In this document: piece by piece, positions 47,922-57,342 of the stretch | Layout: every line of letters begins with the position of its first letter | Numbering within the stretch: position 1 is the stretch's first letter | Origin: a virus | DNA length: 63,624 nucleotides | Virus record (IMG/VR): IMGVR_UViG_3300046167_000634 | Span: 1-63,624 of that record | Strand: one strand, 5' to 3' | The notes under the pieces: generated by a model | Database searches by the model: none | What the model saw: the letters and a program-made list of their open reading frames with translations, nothing else | Told to the model about the DNA's origin: nothing | Made by a program: the position numbers and the translations under genes

Positions 47922-48494
47922 ATGGCAAATTTAAGCGATGCGTTTATATCAATTAATGATATTGTAAACAACTTTTTAATATCATACACTGGCCCCGGCA
48001 AAATAATTCCAGATAGCAAAAGAACTGAAGTTGTATTTCATGCTAGAAGATGCTTACAAGAGTTTGCTTATGAAACTTTAAAAAGCCAAATGTCAGATAC
48101 GAGCACTGTGCCAAGTAACCCTGCCACATATAGTTTTCCAAGCGATTTAGTTGCTATAATAAAAGTTATAATAAATAACGCTGAAGCAACAGAATCTGCA
48201 AATGCAAACCCAAATGCAGGGGAATATTATCCTGACTATACAGCTAAAACAGTATTATTCAATATAGCTGATGCAAACGAAGTCCTGCAATTTGATTATT
48301 TATCAAACGCACTTACTACAGACGAAACCGCAGCAATTCCAAAACTAGCTGAAGAAGCAATGTATGCATGTATGATTTATGCTATTCTTGCTAATAGAGA
48401 AAACACCAGACCTGATGTGCTACAAAGATTACTTATAGAAAAAACAGATAAGCTGGAAAAAGCTAAATCAAGATTAGTATTTACTAATTTTTAA
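47922..48494 (+). CDS. Tail ring protein paralog, cassette B (190 aa)
   Basis: MANLSDAFISINDIVNNFLI with DSKRTEVVFHARRCLQEFAY, and AIPKLAEEAMYACMIYAILA near the end, is clearly a paralog of the ring protein at 49465 (VINNFLISYVGDDKIF, RTDVVFHAKRAMQEFSYDTL). It lacks the middle part. Cassette A has no third such gene. It may add or replace a ring. Confidence 0.75.
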   Translation: MANLSDAFISINDIVNNFLISYTGPGKIIPDSKRTEVVFHARRCLQEFAYETLKSQMSDTSTVPSNPATYSFPSDLVAIIKVIINNAEATESANANPNAGEYYPDYTAKTVLFNIADANEVLQFDYLSNALTTDETAAIPKLAEEAMYACMIYAILANRENTRPDVLQRLLIEKTDKLEKAKSRLVFTNF

Positions 48495-48504
48495 AAAATA
48501 AACA

Positions 48505-49461
48505 ATGTCAATAAACGTAGATACCGTATACAGAACTGTCTTGTTGGTAATGAACAAGGAGCAGCGCGGCTACTTGACACCTGAAGAATTTAATAAAATA
48601 GGTGAACAGGCGCAGTTTGAAATATTTAATTCATATTTTGAAGAATTAAATCAGCAGCTACGCACGCCTGAAAATGACAGCGAATACGCTAACAGAGTAA
48701 GAAGTTTAGAAGAAAAACTTGAATACTTTAAGCAAACACCTACAGCTCTAACATTTTTTGCAGACAGCGGCGCCTCTTCACAATATTTTGCTCCACCCGA
48801 AAGTTCTACAATTGTTAATAGCGAAAGCATAACCACAACTTCTGCTCAAGTTTATAATTTAACAATCCCTCCTCAAACCGTTAAAGACGGTACTTTAAAT
48901 GTATTTTTAAACGGCGCTGAAATATCCTCCCCGGCTGATTATATTATATCTACAGACGGAACAAGTATACAGTTAACAAGTATCCCCGTGGGCGGTGGCT
49001 CTTTAACTATAAATGTATATGAAAATAATTTTTATAAATTAGGTACAGTTATATATAATAATCCAACTCCCTCAGAAAACGTAATACAAATAGAAGAAGT
49101 TGATAGGGTTAAATTACTAAAGTTAAATAATTCAAGTTACAGCAAGCCTGATAAAAATACACCAGTATATGTGTATGAAAATAATAAATTATTTATCCGG
49201 CCTACAAGTATTGTTTCTAATGTGATCGCAAGCTTTATTAGAAAACCTATTGCACCCAAATGGGATTTTACTGTAGATACTGCCACACAAGCATATGTGT
49301 ATAATTATAATACTAGTGTAAATTTTGAATTAGATGCAATTGAACAAACATCTCTTGTTATAAGAATACTACTCTACGCGGGTGTTGTTGTTAAAGACCC
49401 TCAAGTAGTACAGGTTGCAGCAAGTCAAATACAACAAGAACAAGCAAACGAAAAAAGTTAA
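48505..49461 (+). CDS. Tail ring / tail tubular protein, cassette B copy 1
   Basis: 318 residues. It matches the cassette A ring protein at 10959 from the start (VDTVYRTVLLVMNKEQRGYL, TPEEFNKIGEQAQFEIFNSY) and at the C-terminal RILLYAGVVVKDPQ. In between it has a ~80-residue beta-rich insertion (LTIPPQTVKDGTLNVFLNG) absent from A. Probably a ring between portal and tail. Confidence 0.75.
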   Translation: MSINVDTVYRTVLLVMNKEQRGYLTPEEFNKIGEQAQFEIFNSYFEELNQQLRTPENDSEYANRVRSLEEKLEYFKQTPTALTFFADSGASSQYFAPPESSTIVNSESITTTSAQVYNLTIPPQTVKDGTLNVFLNGAEISSPADYIISTDGTSIQLTSIPVGGGSLTINVYENNFYKLGTVIYNNPTPSENVIQIEEVDRVKLLKLNNSSYSKPDKNTPVYVYENNKLFIRPTSIVSNVIASFIRKPIAPKWDFTVDTATQAYVYNYNTSVNFELDAIEQTSLVIRILLYAGVVVKDPQVVQVAASQIQQEQANEKS

Positions 49462-49464
49462 TAG

Positions 49465-50379
49465 ATGGCTATACCGAATGGTGGGTTAATAACCCAAACT
49501 AACGAACAATATTACGACGGAAACGATTACGGCAGCTATAAGTACACATCGATGAATGATGTTATTAATAACTTTTTAATTAGCTACGTGGGTGATGATA
49601 AAATATTTCCCGCTGTTAAAAGAACAGATGTAGTATTCCATGCAAAGCGCGCAATGCAGGAGTTCAGCTATGATACTTTAAAAAGTATAAAATCGCAGGA
49701 GCTTACTGTGCCTAATAATTTAACCTTAGCCATACCTCAGGATTACGTGAATTACGTAAAGCTTTCTTGGGTTGATAGTTTAGGGGTAAAACACATTATA
49801 CAACCAACTAGACTTACTAGTAATCCAAGCGAAATACCTTTGCAAGACGGCGATGGTATACCTACGCAAGATAACACTGGGGAAAACATAACAGGAACTT
49901 CAATTACAGAAGAGCGCTGGTCAGAGGCCGATACAAAGAAAATAACAGGTGTTTATGATCCTTTCTTTGAAGATGCTAATACTTACATAGCCCCTGATTA
50001 TAAAACCACATACGGGCAGCGATTTGGCCTTACGCCTGAATCCACCCAAATCAATGGTTGGTTTACAATAGATGATAGCGAGGGCAAATTTTCTTTTTCA
50101 AGCAATCTAGTAGATAAAGTTATTATACTTGAATATATATCAGATGGCCTTGCATATACAGAAGACACAAAAATACCTAAGCTAGCAGAAGAAGCTTTTT
50201 ATGCATATATAGCTTATGCAATTGCAGCGGTGCGCCCAACTATTCCAGAATACATAATTAACCGGTTTAAAAAAGAAAAGCGCGCAAAACTTAGAAATGC
50301 TAAGCTTAGAATATCTAATATTAAAATAGAAGAAATTACACAGGTATTTAGAAATAAATCTAAAATAATTAAACACTAA
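49465..50379 (+). CDS. Tail ring / tail tubular protein, cassette B copy 2
   Basis: 304 residues. The start (GLITQTNEQYYDGNDYGSYK) and DVINNFLISYVGDDKIFPAV match the cassette A gene at 11649 throughout, including FGLTPESTQINGWFTIDDSE and PEYIINRFKKEKRAKLRNAK. The frame is intact here and shows how the broken A copy should read. The stop shares one base with the muzzle start. Confidence 0.8.
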   Translation: MAIPNGGLITQTNEQYYDGNDYGSYKYTSMNDVINNFLISYVGDDKIFPAVKRTDVVFHAKRAMQEFSYDTLKSIKSQELTVPNNLTLAIPQDYVNYVKLSWVDSLGVKHIIQPTRLTSNPSEIPLQDGDGIPTQDNTGENITGTSITEERWSEADTKKITGVYDPFFEDANTYIAPDYKTTYGQRFGLTPESTQINGWFTIDDSEGKFSFSSNLVDKVIILEYISDGLAYTEDTKIPKLAEEAFYAYIAYAIAAVRPTIPEYIINRFKKEKRAKLRNAKLRISNIKIEEITQVFRNKSKIIKH

Positions 50380-53300
50380 TGCCAGAAGCTAAAAATACTT
50401 TTCTTAAGGCAAAAATGAATCAAGACCTGGACGACAGGTTATTGCCAAACGGGGAATATAGAACTGCTCAGAATGTACTTGTTGGTAAATCTGAAGAAGA
50501 CAGCGTTGGTACTTTACAAAATATTAAGGGCAATGAAATACTAGACACCTTAGTAAGACCCGCTAATTCTTTTATTATAGGGTATTTAATGGATACTACT
50601 AAAAATAAAATATATGCATTTTTTACTGATGATAATAGTAATCATTCAATAAGGTGTCATACTATAAATACAGACAGCGGGTGGGATATATTAGTAGAGG
50701 GTAGCTTTTTAAATTTTAACACAAACTTTCCAATTTTAAACGTAAACCTTTTAGAAGATTTATTATTTTGGACAGATAATAATAACCAGCCTAGAAAAAT
50801 AAACGTAACCCATTCTTTAGGTTACTACACAGAAGAGCATCAAATCAGTGTTGCTAAATACAATCCATACCAACCTATATCGCTTGTAAAGCAGGAAATA
50901 GAAGAAGTATTAACTGTAACAAGCACTACCGAGTTCACTGTTGCAGAAAATGCTAACATCGTGGAGGGTATGATTGTATTGTCTAAAAGGGGAATAGCGT
51001 CTGAAATAACAGCTGTTAATTATATTACAGTAGATAGTGTAAGCACAGCGGCAAATATTACTACTGTAACCTTAGCTTCTGCTGCGTCGTCAATTAACGC
51101 CGGCGATATTATGTACTTTCTTTCAAGTACAATGACTGATCAGTCTGCAAATGCATCTTGGCCTGGCGACCCTAGTTATTTAGAAAGCAGATTTGTAAGA
51201 TTTTCATATAGGTTTAAATTTGACGATAACGAATATTCTATATTTGCGCCATTTACGCAAATAGCTTTTATTCCTAAACAAAAAGGATATTTTGTAAACG
51301 GGCAAGAACAACTTGCTGTTAATAGTACAATACTTGAGTGGTTTGAAAATGGCATTAATAATATTGAATTAATTGTTCCTTTACCAAACACTCCACAAAA
51401 TATTTTTAGTAGTTATAAAATTAAAGAAATAGATATTCTTTATAAAGAATCAGATCAAATACCTGTAAAAATAATTGACACAATAAGTGTTACGGATATT
51501 CCATCAAGTTCAGATAACTATTATACATATAGCTACCAATCAAGAAAACCGGTTAGAACACTTCCTGAAGCGCAAACCGTAAGGGTATATGATAAAGTGC
51601 CTGTAAAGGCTAATACTCAAGAAATTGTTAGTAATAGAGTTGTATACGGTAATTTTAAAACTAAGCATACACCCCCAGATACAATAAACTACACTGTAAA
51701 CATTGAAGAAAAAAGAACAAATGGTGGGTTTGATAGTTTTGCAGAATACCCAAATCATACGGTAAAACAAAATAGAACTTATCAAGTAGGCTTCGTATTG
51801 TCAGATAAATATGGTAGACAATCCGATGTAATTTTATCTCCAGTTTCTGAATCAAGTGACAATAAAGGATCTACAATATTTGCTCCATATATACCCGATG
51901 ATCCTGAGGGCTCTGGGATTCCAGATCAAAATTACATGCCTTCCGGTGTAAAAAATTGGTTTGGAAATTCATTAATTTTAACTGTTCAATCCGCTATAAC
52001 AGGAACTGATGACACCAAACTTTATGCCGAAGAAATAGGAAACGGATTTAATATTGATACTACATATCCCCCTATTATTAATGGAAATACTTACTCATTT
52101 ACACTTTCTGGAACAGATACAACAGGAATTCCTCAGGAAGGATATTATATGCGCGGTCATACTAAAGACTACGTAGAAATTACTGCGGTTACACCTTTAG
52201 CGCAATCTTCATATCAAGTAACAACTAACGGGCAGGTTAGTAATGTTTATTTAAAAAATACAGAAATTGTTTCAACGCTTGAAGACACAAAATTTACATA
52301 TAGAATAAATCCATTAGGTTGGTATTCATATAAAATTGTAGTTAAACAAACAGAGCAAGAATATTATAATGTGTATTTGCCGAGCGCTATTAATGCTAAC
52401 GTCTTCCCTACCACTAAAACAACGGACACAGCAGCATCGGTAAGCTATATTACACTTATTAATGATAATATAAACAAAGTGCCACGCGATTTAGCGGAAG
52501 TCGGGCCTGACCAAAAGCAATATCGCAGTAGCGTTAGATTATTCGGCAGAGTACAACCAAAGGCTACTGGCTCGCCCATTGTATACGGAAACAATCAATA
52601 TTTCCCGCTTAGAACAGCAGACACATCAACAGCCGTTGGTAATACAGATGATATACTTGGTGATTCAAATACCGCCCCAACAGCCGAAAATGCCGTTTTC
52701 CAATATGATTCAAACCCAATAGTGGCTAGAATATCTACAAATAAAGAATTTGGAATTGATGCGACTTCCTTTGGCGGAACTCCAGCTGTATCAGATAGAT
52801 TTTCATTAGCAGTATACGAAACAGAACCTGTAGTTTCTGCATTAGATATATATTGGGAAACAAGCCAGGCAGGGCTTATATCTGATTTAAATGCTAAAAC
52901 TTCTGTAGGGTTTAATGGGCCTGTAGGATTAGAAGGGTGGGAAGATTTATTTAATGAAAATGTCCCTGCATCTGACCCAGTTACAGAATATTTTTCACCT
53001 TTAAAAGCTGATGGAACAAATTTAAATAATTTTACAATTAATATTCATAGTGTTACTAATGGTAACAATGACCCTATTACAGGTAAATTTGAGCTTCAAC
53101 AAAATCCACAAGCTTCTACTGAATATAGAATTATACTACTAGAAAACGAGGTATTTAATTTTAATAGTGATAATGTAGATGAATATACTTTTACATTTAG
53201 AATTACGGATGATGATGCGTTGTCAACATGGGTTAGCGCTGACGTAGTTGAAACATTAAAGCTATCAAATACTGAACCTAGTTTTACTACCCAGCCGCCA

Positions 53301-54728
53301 GGCACGTTTTATAATTTTGATGAAGAGGCTACTCTAAACACAATAATACATAATTTTGGTAGTAACACCCCTAGAAACGGTAGCGCTAGCTCAACAGGAA
53401 ATACCGAAGGTCTAAAGTGGTCTATTAGCGGTACAAATGCTAATTTATTTACTATAAACCCTGTAACAGGAGTGCTTAATCCTACCGCAGCCGGCCTTAG
53501 TGCTGGGCTGAATACATATTCTCTTGAAGTAACATTAGCAGACGCTTCAAATACAAACCAATCTTTAGGAGTGGGTAGCGAATCAGTTACACAAATATAT
53601 AATATTGTAAAAGGCTATACTCAGTGGAATGGAACGCAACAGGGGCTACCTATGGGAAGTATATTTACATTTGATATAACCCAGTGTGATGCTGGATGTT
53701 ATACTACGGCTTACGAATGTTTTTATATGACAAATAATACGTCTATTTCAAATTCTAATTTGCCTAATTTTAATAACGGTGGTGCATATGGTTCTGGTTT
53801 GGCTACCTACGAACAAGCGCTTGCCCCTGAAAAAATAGCAGCAGGCCATGAAAGAGGTGCGTTTTTATTCGGCATAGAAAAAGCCCTAATTATAAACGCT
53901 GGCCCCTGTAATGCTACAAAAATAGTTAATGTTTCTGGAAGAGCTTATTATAGAACTAGCGGTAGTAGCAATTGGATTTATAAGGACGATTTAAATAATA
54001 CAAATAGTTTAGGAATTAGAATTCAACAAGCAAATGAAATAGATTATGCTTTAGGGTATGCATGGTATAGCCAAGATAGAAATAATTTTCCCGCTGCAAA
54101 TAATATAGAGTGGGCATTTGTAATAAAATCTATTGGCACAGATAATGCAGGCTACCCCCGCCCTCCTGGGTGTACACAGCCTTCATATGGCGACACAATC
54201 ACCTGGGGTGGATTAGCAACTGCTAGAGATTTACATTATAACTCACCTACCCAATCGCAAGCAATTTATGAATATGTTACTTGGCCTGACGGAGGTGCTA
54301 GTGCTCCTGCAAATGTAACTTATTCTGGAACCTCTCAAACTTTATATTCAGATAATCCTTTAGTAGAAACAAATGCTAAATTTTTTACAGATGCAAACTT
54401 ATCAAATATTTGGAAGCCTGCTACCGACCAATATTATACCGTAAGATTTTTAGATGGGCCTGGAAACACGAACCCGCAGGGCTGTACTGGAACAGATAGA
54501 TATGCTAATAATACTCAATTTAATAACAACAGTTATATACAAGCCGAAGGCATAATGAAAATTCAAACATCAGGATTGGTAGATAGAACAGTTACTCCTG
54601 TTGCTAATGCTGGCGCCGCAGGTAACGCGGGAACTATTCGCTCAGGTAACAATTTTAGAACAAGAATTACTGAATGTGATTATACAAACACCTATTTTGA
54701 AGAGCAATTAACAAATCCTGGTCCGTAA
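50379..54728 (+). CDS. Tail stabilization / muzzle protein, cassette B N-terminal part with cadherin-like insertion
   Basis: 1449 residues. MNQDLDDRLLPNGEYRTAQN near the start is the muzzle signature, as in the A protein. The match to A continues to about residue 830 (EPVVSALDIYWETSQAG here, EPAEDLNLDLYYAASQAF in A). Then a cadherin-like segment (~960-1080; EPSFTTQPPGTFYNFDEEAT, FTINPVTGVL) and an unrecognised C-terminal region with several Cys residues follow. In A the muzzle continues directly, so B appears to have inserted a domain block here and split the gene. It probably forms the outer tail tip, with added host-binding domains. Confidence 0.8.
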   Translation: MPEAKNTFLKAKMNQDLDDRLLPNGEYRTAQNVLVGKSEEDSVGTLQNIKGNEILDTLVRPANSFIIGYLMDTTKNKIYAFFTDDNSNHSIRCHTINTDSGWDILVEGSFLNFNTNFPILNVNLLEDLLFWTDNNNQPRKINVTHSLGYYTEEHQISVAKYNPYQPISLVKQEIEEVLTVTSTTEFTVAENANIVEGMIVLSKRGIASEITAVNYITVDSVSTAANITTVTLASAASSINAGDIMYFLSSTMTDQSANASWPGDPSYLESRFVRFSYRFKFDDNEYSIFAPFTQIAFIPKQKGYFVNGQEQLAVNSTILEWFENGINNIELIVPLPNTPQNIFSSYKIKEIDILYKESDQIPVKIIDTISVTDIPSSSDNYYTYSYQSRKPVRTLPEAQTVRVYDKVPVKANTQEIVSNRVVYGNFKTKHTPPDTINYTVNIEEKRTNGGFDSFAEYPNHTVKQNRTYQVGFVLSDKYGRQSDVILSPVSESSDNKGSTIFAPYIPDDPEGSGIPDQNYMPSGVKNWFGNSLILTVQSAITGTDDTKLYAEEIGNGFNIDTTYPPIINGNTYSFTLSGTDTTGIPQEGYYMRGHTKDYVEITAVTPLAQSSYQVTTNGQVSNVYLKNTEIVSTLEDTKFTYRINPLGWYSYKIVVKQTEQEYYNVYLPSAINANVFPTTKTTDTAASVSYITLINDNINKVPRDLAEVGPDQKQYRSSVRLFGRVQPKATGSPIVYGNNQYFPLRTADTSTAVGNTDDILGDSNTAPTAENAVFQYDSNPIVARISTNKEFGIDATSFGGTPAVSDRFSLAVYETEPVVSALDIYWETSQAGLISDLNAKTSVGFNGPVGLEGWEDLFNENVPASDPVTEYFSPLKADGTNLNNFTINIHSVTNGNNDPITGKFELQQNPQASTEYRIILLENEVFNFNSDNVDEYTFTFRITDDDALSTWVSADVVETLKLSNTEPSFTTQPPGTFYNFDEEATLNTIIHNFGSNTPRNGSASSTGNTEGLKWSISGTNANLFTINPVTGVLNPTAAGLSAGLNTYSLEVTLADASNTNQSLGVGSESVTQIYNIVKGYTQWNGTQQGLPMGSIFTFDITQCDAGCYTTAYECFYMTNNTSISNSNLPNFNNGGAYGSGLATYEQALAPEKIAAGHERGAFLFGIEKALIINAGPCNATKIVNVSGRAYYRTSGSSNWIYKDDLNNTNSLGIRIQQANEIDYALGYAWYSQDRNNFPAANNIEWAFVIKSIGTDNAGYPRPPGCTQPSYGDTITWGGLATARDLHYNSPTQSQAIYEYVTWPDGGASAPANVTYSGTSQTLYSDNPLVETNAKFFTDANLSNIWKPATDQYYTVRFLDGPGNTNPQGCTGTDRYANNTQFNNNSYIQAEGIMKIQTSGLVDRTVTPVANAGAAGNAGTIRSGNNFRTRITECDYTNTYFEEQLTNPGP

Positions 54729-54758
54729 AAATTATTAAAAAACAAGTGATTAAATAGT

Positions 54759-56132
54759 ATGTCAGCTACAATAGAATTAAAATACTATAACTCTTTCTGG
54801 GGAAAGAAGATAAAAAGTATAACTGATACAACTCCAGCTATAGATGATTTTACTAATGTACCTCAGGACTATGCTGGCGACGATGATGAAGATTGGTATA
54901 TTGAAGAATCACGTATACGCGGCGGTTACAATAATACTACAGTAGATTTTGGCGTAAAAGCATATGCTGTAGATGCGGTAAAAAAAGGTGAAACGCGCGT
55001 AAATGCAATGATTTATTCTGGCATTTATAATTCAAGAACTGGTATAAATGAAACGAATCAGTTTTCAGTTGCTAAAGATATTACTAAAGGTGTAGATCCT
55101 GCTTATGGTTCAATACAAAAGTTATATGCTGAAGACAGCAACCTTATAATATTTCAAGAAGATAAAGTTAGTAGAGCGCTTATAGATAAAGATGCAATAT
55201 ATTCAGCCGAAGGCGGAGGAACTGTAACATCTGCTAATTTAGTTATTGGGCAGATTGTGCCTTATGCAGGTGAGTTTGGAATATCAACAGAGCCTGAAAG
55301 CTTTGCAGTATATGCATATAGAAAATACTTTACTGATAGAAAACGAAATGCTGTTTTAAGGCTATCCAGAGACGGTATTGAAGAAATATCTCGTTATGGC
55401 ATGACTGACTTTTTTAGAGATGAATTAGCTAGCTTAAACGGCTCTATAAACTCAGTTACGCAAAGAATTGACGGAAGAATTATAGGCGGGTACGATATTC
55501 ATACTAAAAAATATGAATTATCTATACAACCTAACGGAACATTTAAAGAAACAAATACTGACCCATATAAAACTCTTTCTTTTGACGAAAGCGTTAAAGG
55601 CTGGACAAGCTTTTATACTTATGCGCCAGATTTTATGGGTAGCCTAGGAAATGCATTTTATTCGTTTAAAAATGGGCAAGTATACAAACATTATAGCGAT
55701 ACATCTGCAAAAGGAACATTTTATGGGGATCCGCAGCCTTCAGCGGTTACATTTATATTTAACCCAAATGTTTCAATGTCTAAAAACTTTAAAACAGTAA
55801 ATTACGAAGGTACAGCCGCTTGGGAAGCGCAGATAACAACAGACAGTGATACACAAGAAAGATTATTAGGTATTAGACCTTATCAATTCGCAGGATCACT
55901 TTCGCAAATACAAAATGATTTTATTGCATCAAATATTTTTATTAAGAAAGAAAATAAGTATTTTGCAAATATATTAAACGCACAGCCTGCAAAACCAGGT
56001 GAAATTGTATTTGGTGATCAAATTAGCGGCTTAAAAGGTTTTGTAGCTACAGTTACATTTTCTACAGCAGCTACTACCGCGGATAGAGAATTATTTGCAG
56101 TATCTACAGAATACGTGCAATCATCATATTAA
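54759..56132 (+). CDS. Muzzle C-terminal part, cassette B (separate gene)
   Basis: 457 residues. It begins MSATIELKYYNSFWGKKIKS, which corresponds to the region of the A muzzle around KTLNWYNCISFGNG. It then follows A (ITKGVDPAYGSIQKLYAEDS, GEFGISTEPESFAVYAYRKY, VLRLSRDGIEEISRYGM). Its last ~45 residues match the free 107-residue protein of cassette A (18988). So one A gene plus a second A gene are represented here as one C-terminal piece. Starts 30 bases after the N-terminal part. Confidence 0.8.
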   Translation: MSATIELKYYNSFWGKKIKSITDTTPAIDDFTNVPQDYAGDDDEDWYIEESRIRGGYNNTTVDFGVKAYAVDAVKKGETRVNAMIYSGIYNSRTGINETNQFSVAKDITKGVDPAYGSIQKLYAEDSNLIIFQEDKVSRALIDKDAIYSAEGGGTVTSANLVIGQIVPYAGEFGISTEPESFAVYAYRKYFTDRKRNAVLRLSRDGIEEISRYGMTDFFRDELASLNGSINSVTQRIDGRIIGGYDIHTKKYELSIQPNGTFKETNTDPYKTLSFDESVKGWTSFYTYAPDFMGSLGNAFYSFKNGQVYKHYSDTSAKGTFYGDPQPSAVTFIFNPNVSMSKNFKTVNYEGTAAWEAQITTDSDTQERLLGIRPYQFAGSLSQIQNDFIASNIFIKKENKYFANILNAQPAKPGEIVFGDQISGLKGFVATVTFSTAATTADRELFAVSTEYVQSSY

Positions 56133-56137
56133 ATTAA

Positions 56138-56584
56138 ATGGAAATAAGTAAATTTATGCAAGACTTAGCTGTTTTAGAAAATCAGTTAATAATGCGTAAT
56201 GATATAGACGGATTGTATGGGGATGGTAAGTCATTGGTTAACAATGAGGAATTTCCAATTGAGCATGATTTTGAAGATCAGCTTTACATGCGCAAAATGA
56301 AAATGAAAGCTGGCAGCGTTGTTATTAGCGCAATACACGAAACTAATCACTTTTGGTTTCTTATGACCGGTAAAATTTTAGTTAACACAAACGGTGAAAT
56401 TATAGAACATATTGCACCGTGTTATGAGCATTCCGCTAAGGGTGCTAAAAGGGTTATACATTGTTTGGAAGATTGTATATTTATTAATATACATAAAAAC
56501 CCAAGTAATGAAAAAGATTTAAATATATTAGAAAAACAATTGTATTCTTTTACAATTGAAGAACATTTAGAAAAAAACAAATAA
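56138..56584 (+). CDS. Cupin-like virion-region protein (148 aa)
   Basis: LYMRKMKMKAGSVVISAIHE, TNHFWFLMTGKILVNTNGEI and EHIAPCYEHSAKGAKRVIHC suggest a cupin-type beta barrel with several His residues, followed by HKNPSNEKDLNILEKQLYSF. Similar proteins are found in phage tail regions. Its role is unknown; metal binding is possible from the His pattern. Cassette A has no clear counterpart. Confidence 0.6.
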   Translation: MEISKFMQDLAVLENQLIMRNDIDGLYGDGKSLVNNEEFPIEHDFEDQLYMRKMKMKAGSVVISAIHETNHFWFLMTGKILVNTNGEIIEHIAPCYEHSAKGAKRVIHCLEDCIFINIHKNPSNEKDLNILEKQLYSFTIEEHLEKNK

Positions 56585-56585
56585 T

Positions 56586-57341
56586 ATGTCTGGAATACTT
56601 GTGGGCGCCGGGGCTAGTTTACTCGGCGGTTTATTTGGCAGCAGAAGTGCTAGAAGAAGAAGGAAAGCGGCTGAAGCAAAAGCGCGACAAGCAGCAAAGG
56701 CTATTGCTAAAATTGAAGCAAATCGTCAAGCGGTAATTAACCCTTATGAAGGAACAAAAAGTTTAGCTAGTTTAGCAACTGATCTTTCTGGTGAATTTAC
56801 AAATCCTTATGCTAATATAGGCGTTGCTACGCAAGCAGCAGAAATGCAGGTTGCAGAAGCAGATATTGCTCTTGCAAATACGCTTGATACGCTTAGGTCT
56901 ACAGGGGCTTCAGCCGGCGGGGCCACTGCGCTTGCTCAGGCTGCATTAAAATCTAAACAAGGTGTTTCTGCTAGTATTGAACAACAAGAGGCTAAAAACG
57001 AGCAATTAAAAGCACAAGGCGAAGCTCAATTACAAACACAGCGTGTAGCAGAAAAACAAAGACAGCAAGGTATACAAATATCTGAAGGCCAACGTGTACA
57101 GCAAGCTGATGCAGCTGGTAAGCAATTTAAATACAATGCGCAAGAAGCAAGAACAAACCAAAAATTAAATAGAATAGCAGGACAACAAGCACAAGCCCAG
57201 CAGCAAGCAGCGCAAGCACAGGCTGATCAATCTGCGGCATTAGCCGGAGCGTTTAGCGGTGTTACTAGTACGATAACTGCCGGTATTGGGGCTACAACCA
57301 CGAAATATAATCCATTTAAAAATTTAGGTACATTTAGGTAA
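56586..57341 (+). CDS. Small internal virion (ejection) protein, cassette B
   Basis: 251 residues: Gly-rich hydrophobic start (MSGILVGAGASLLGGLFGSR), a basic stretch, ANPYANIGVATQAAE-type motif and a long Ala/Gln coiled coil (IAGQQAQAQQQAAQAQADQS). It mirrors the cassette A protein at 19352 in order and composition. Probably ejected with DNA or part of the inner core. Confidence 0.7.
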   Translation: MSGILVGAGASLLGGLFGSRSARRRRKAAEAKARQAAKAIAKIEANRQAVINPYEGTKSLASLATDLSGEFTNPYANIGVATQAAEMQVAEADIALANTLDTLRSTGASAGGATALAQAALKSKQGVSASIEQQEAKNEQLKAQGEAQLQTQRVAEKQRQQGIQISEGQRVQQADAAGKQFKYNAQEARTNQKLNRIAGQQAQAQQQAAQAQADQSAALAGAFSGVTSTITAGIGATTTKYNPFKNLGTFR

Positions 57342-57342
57342 T

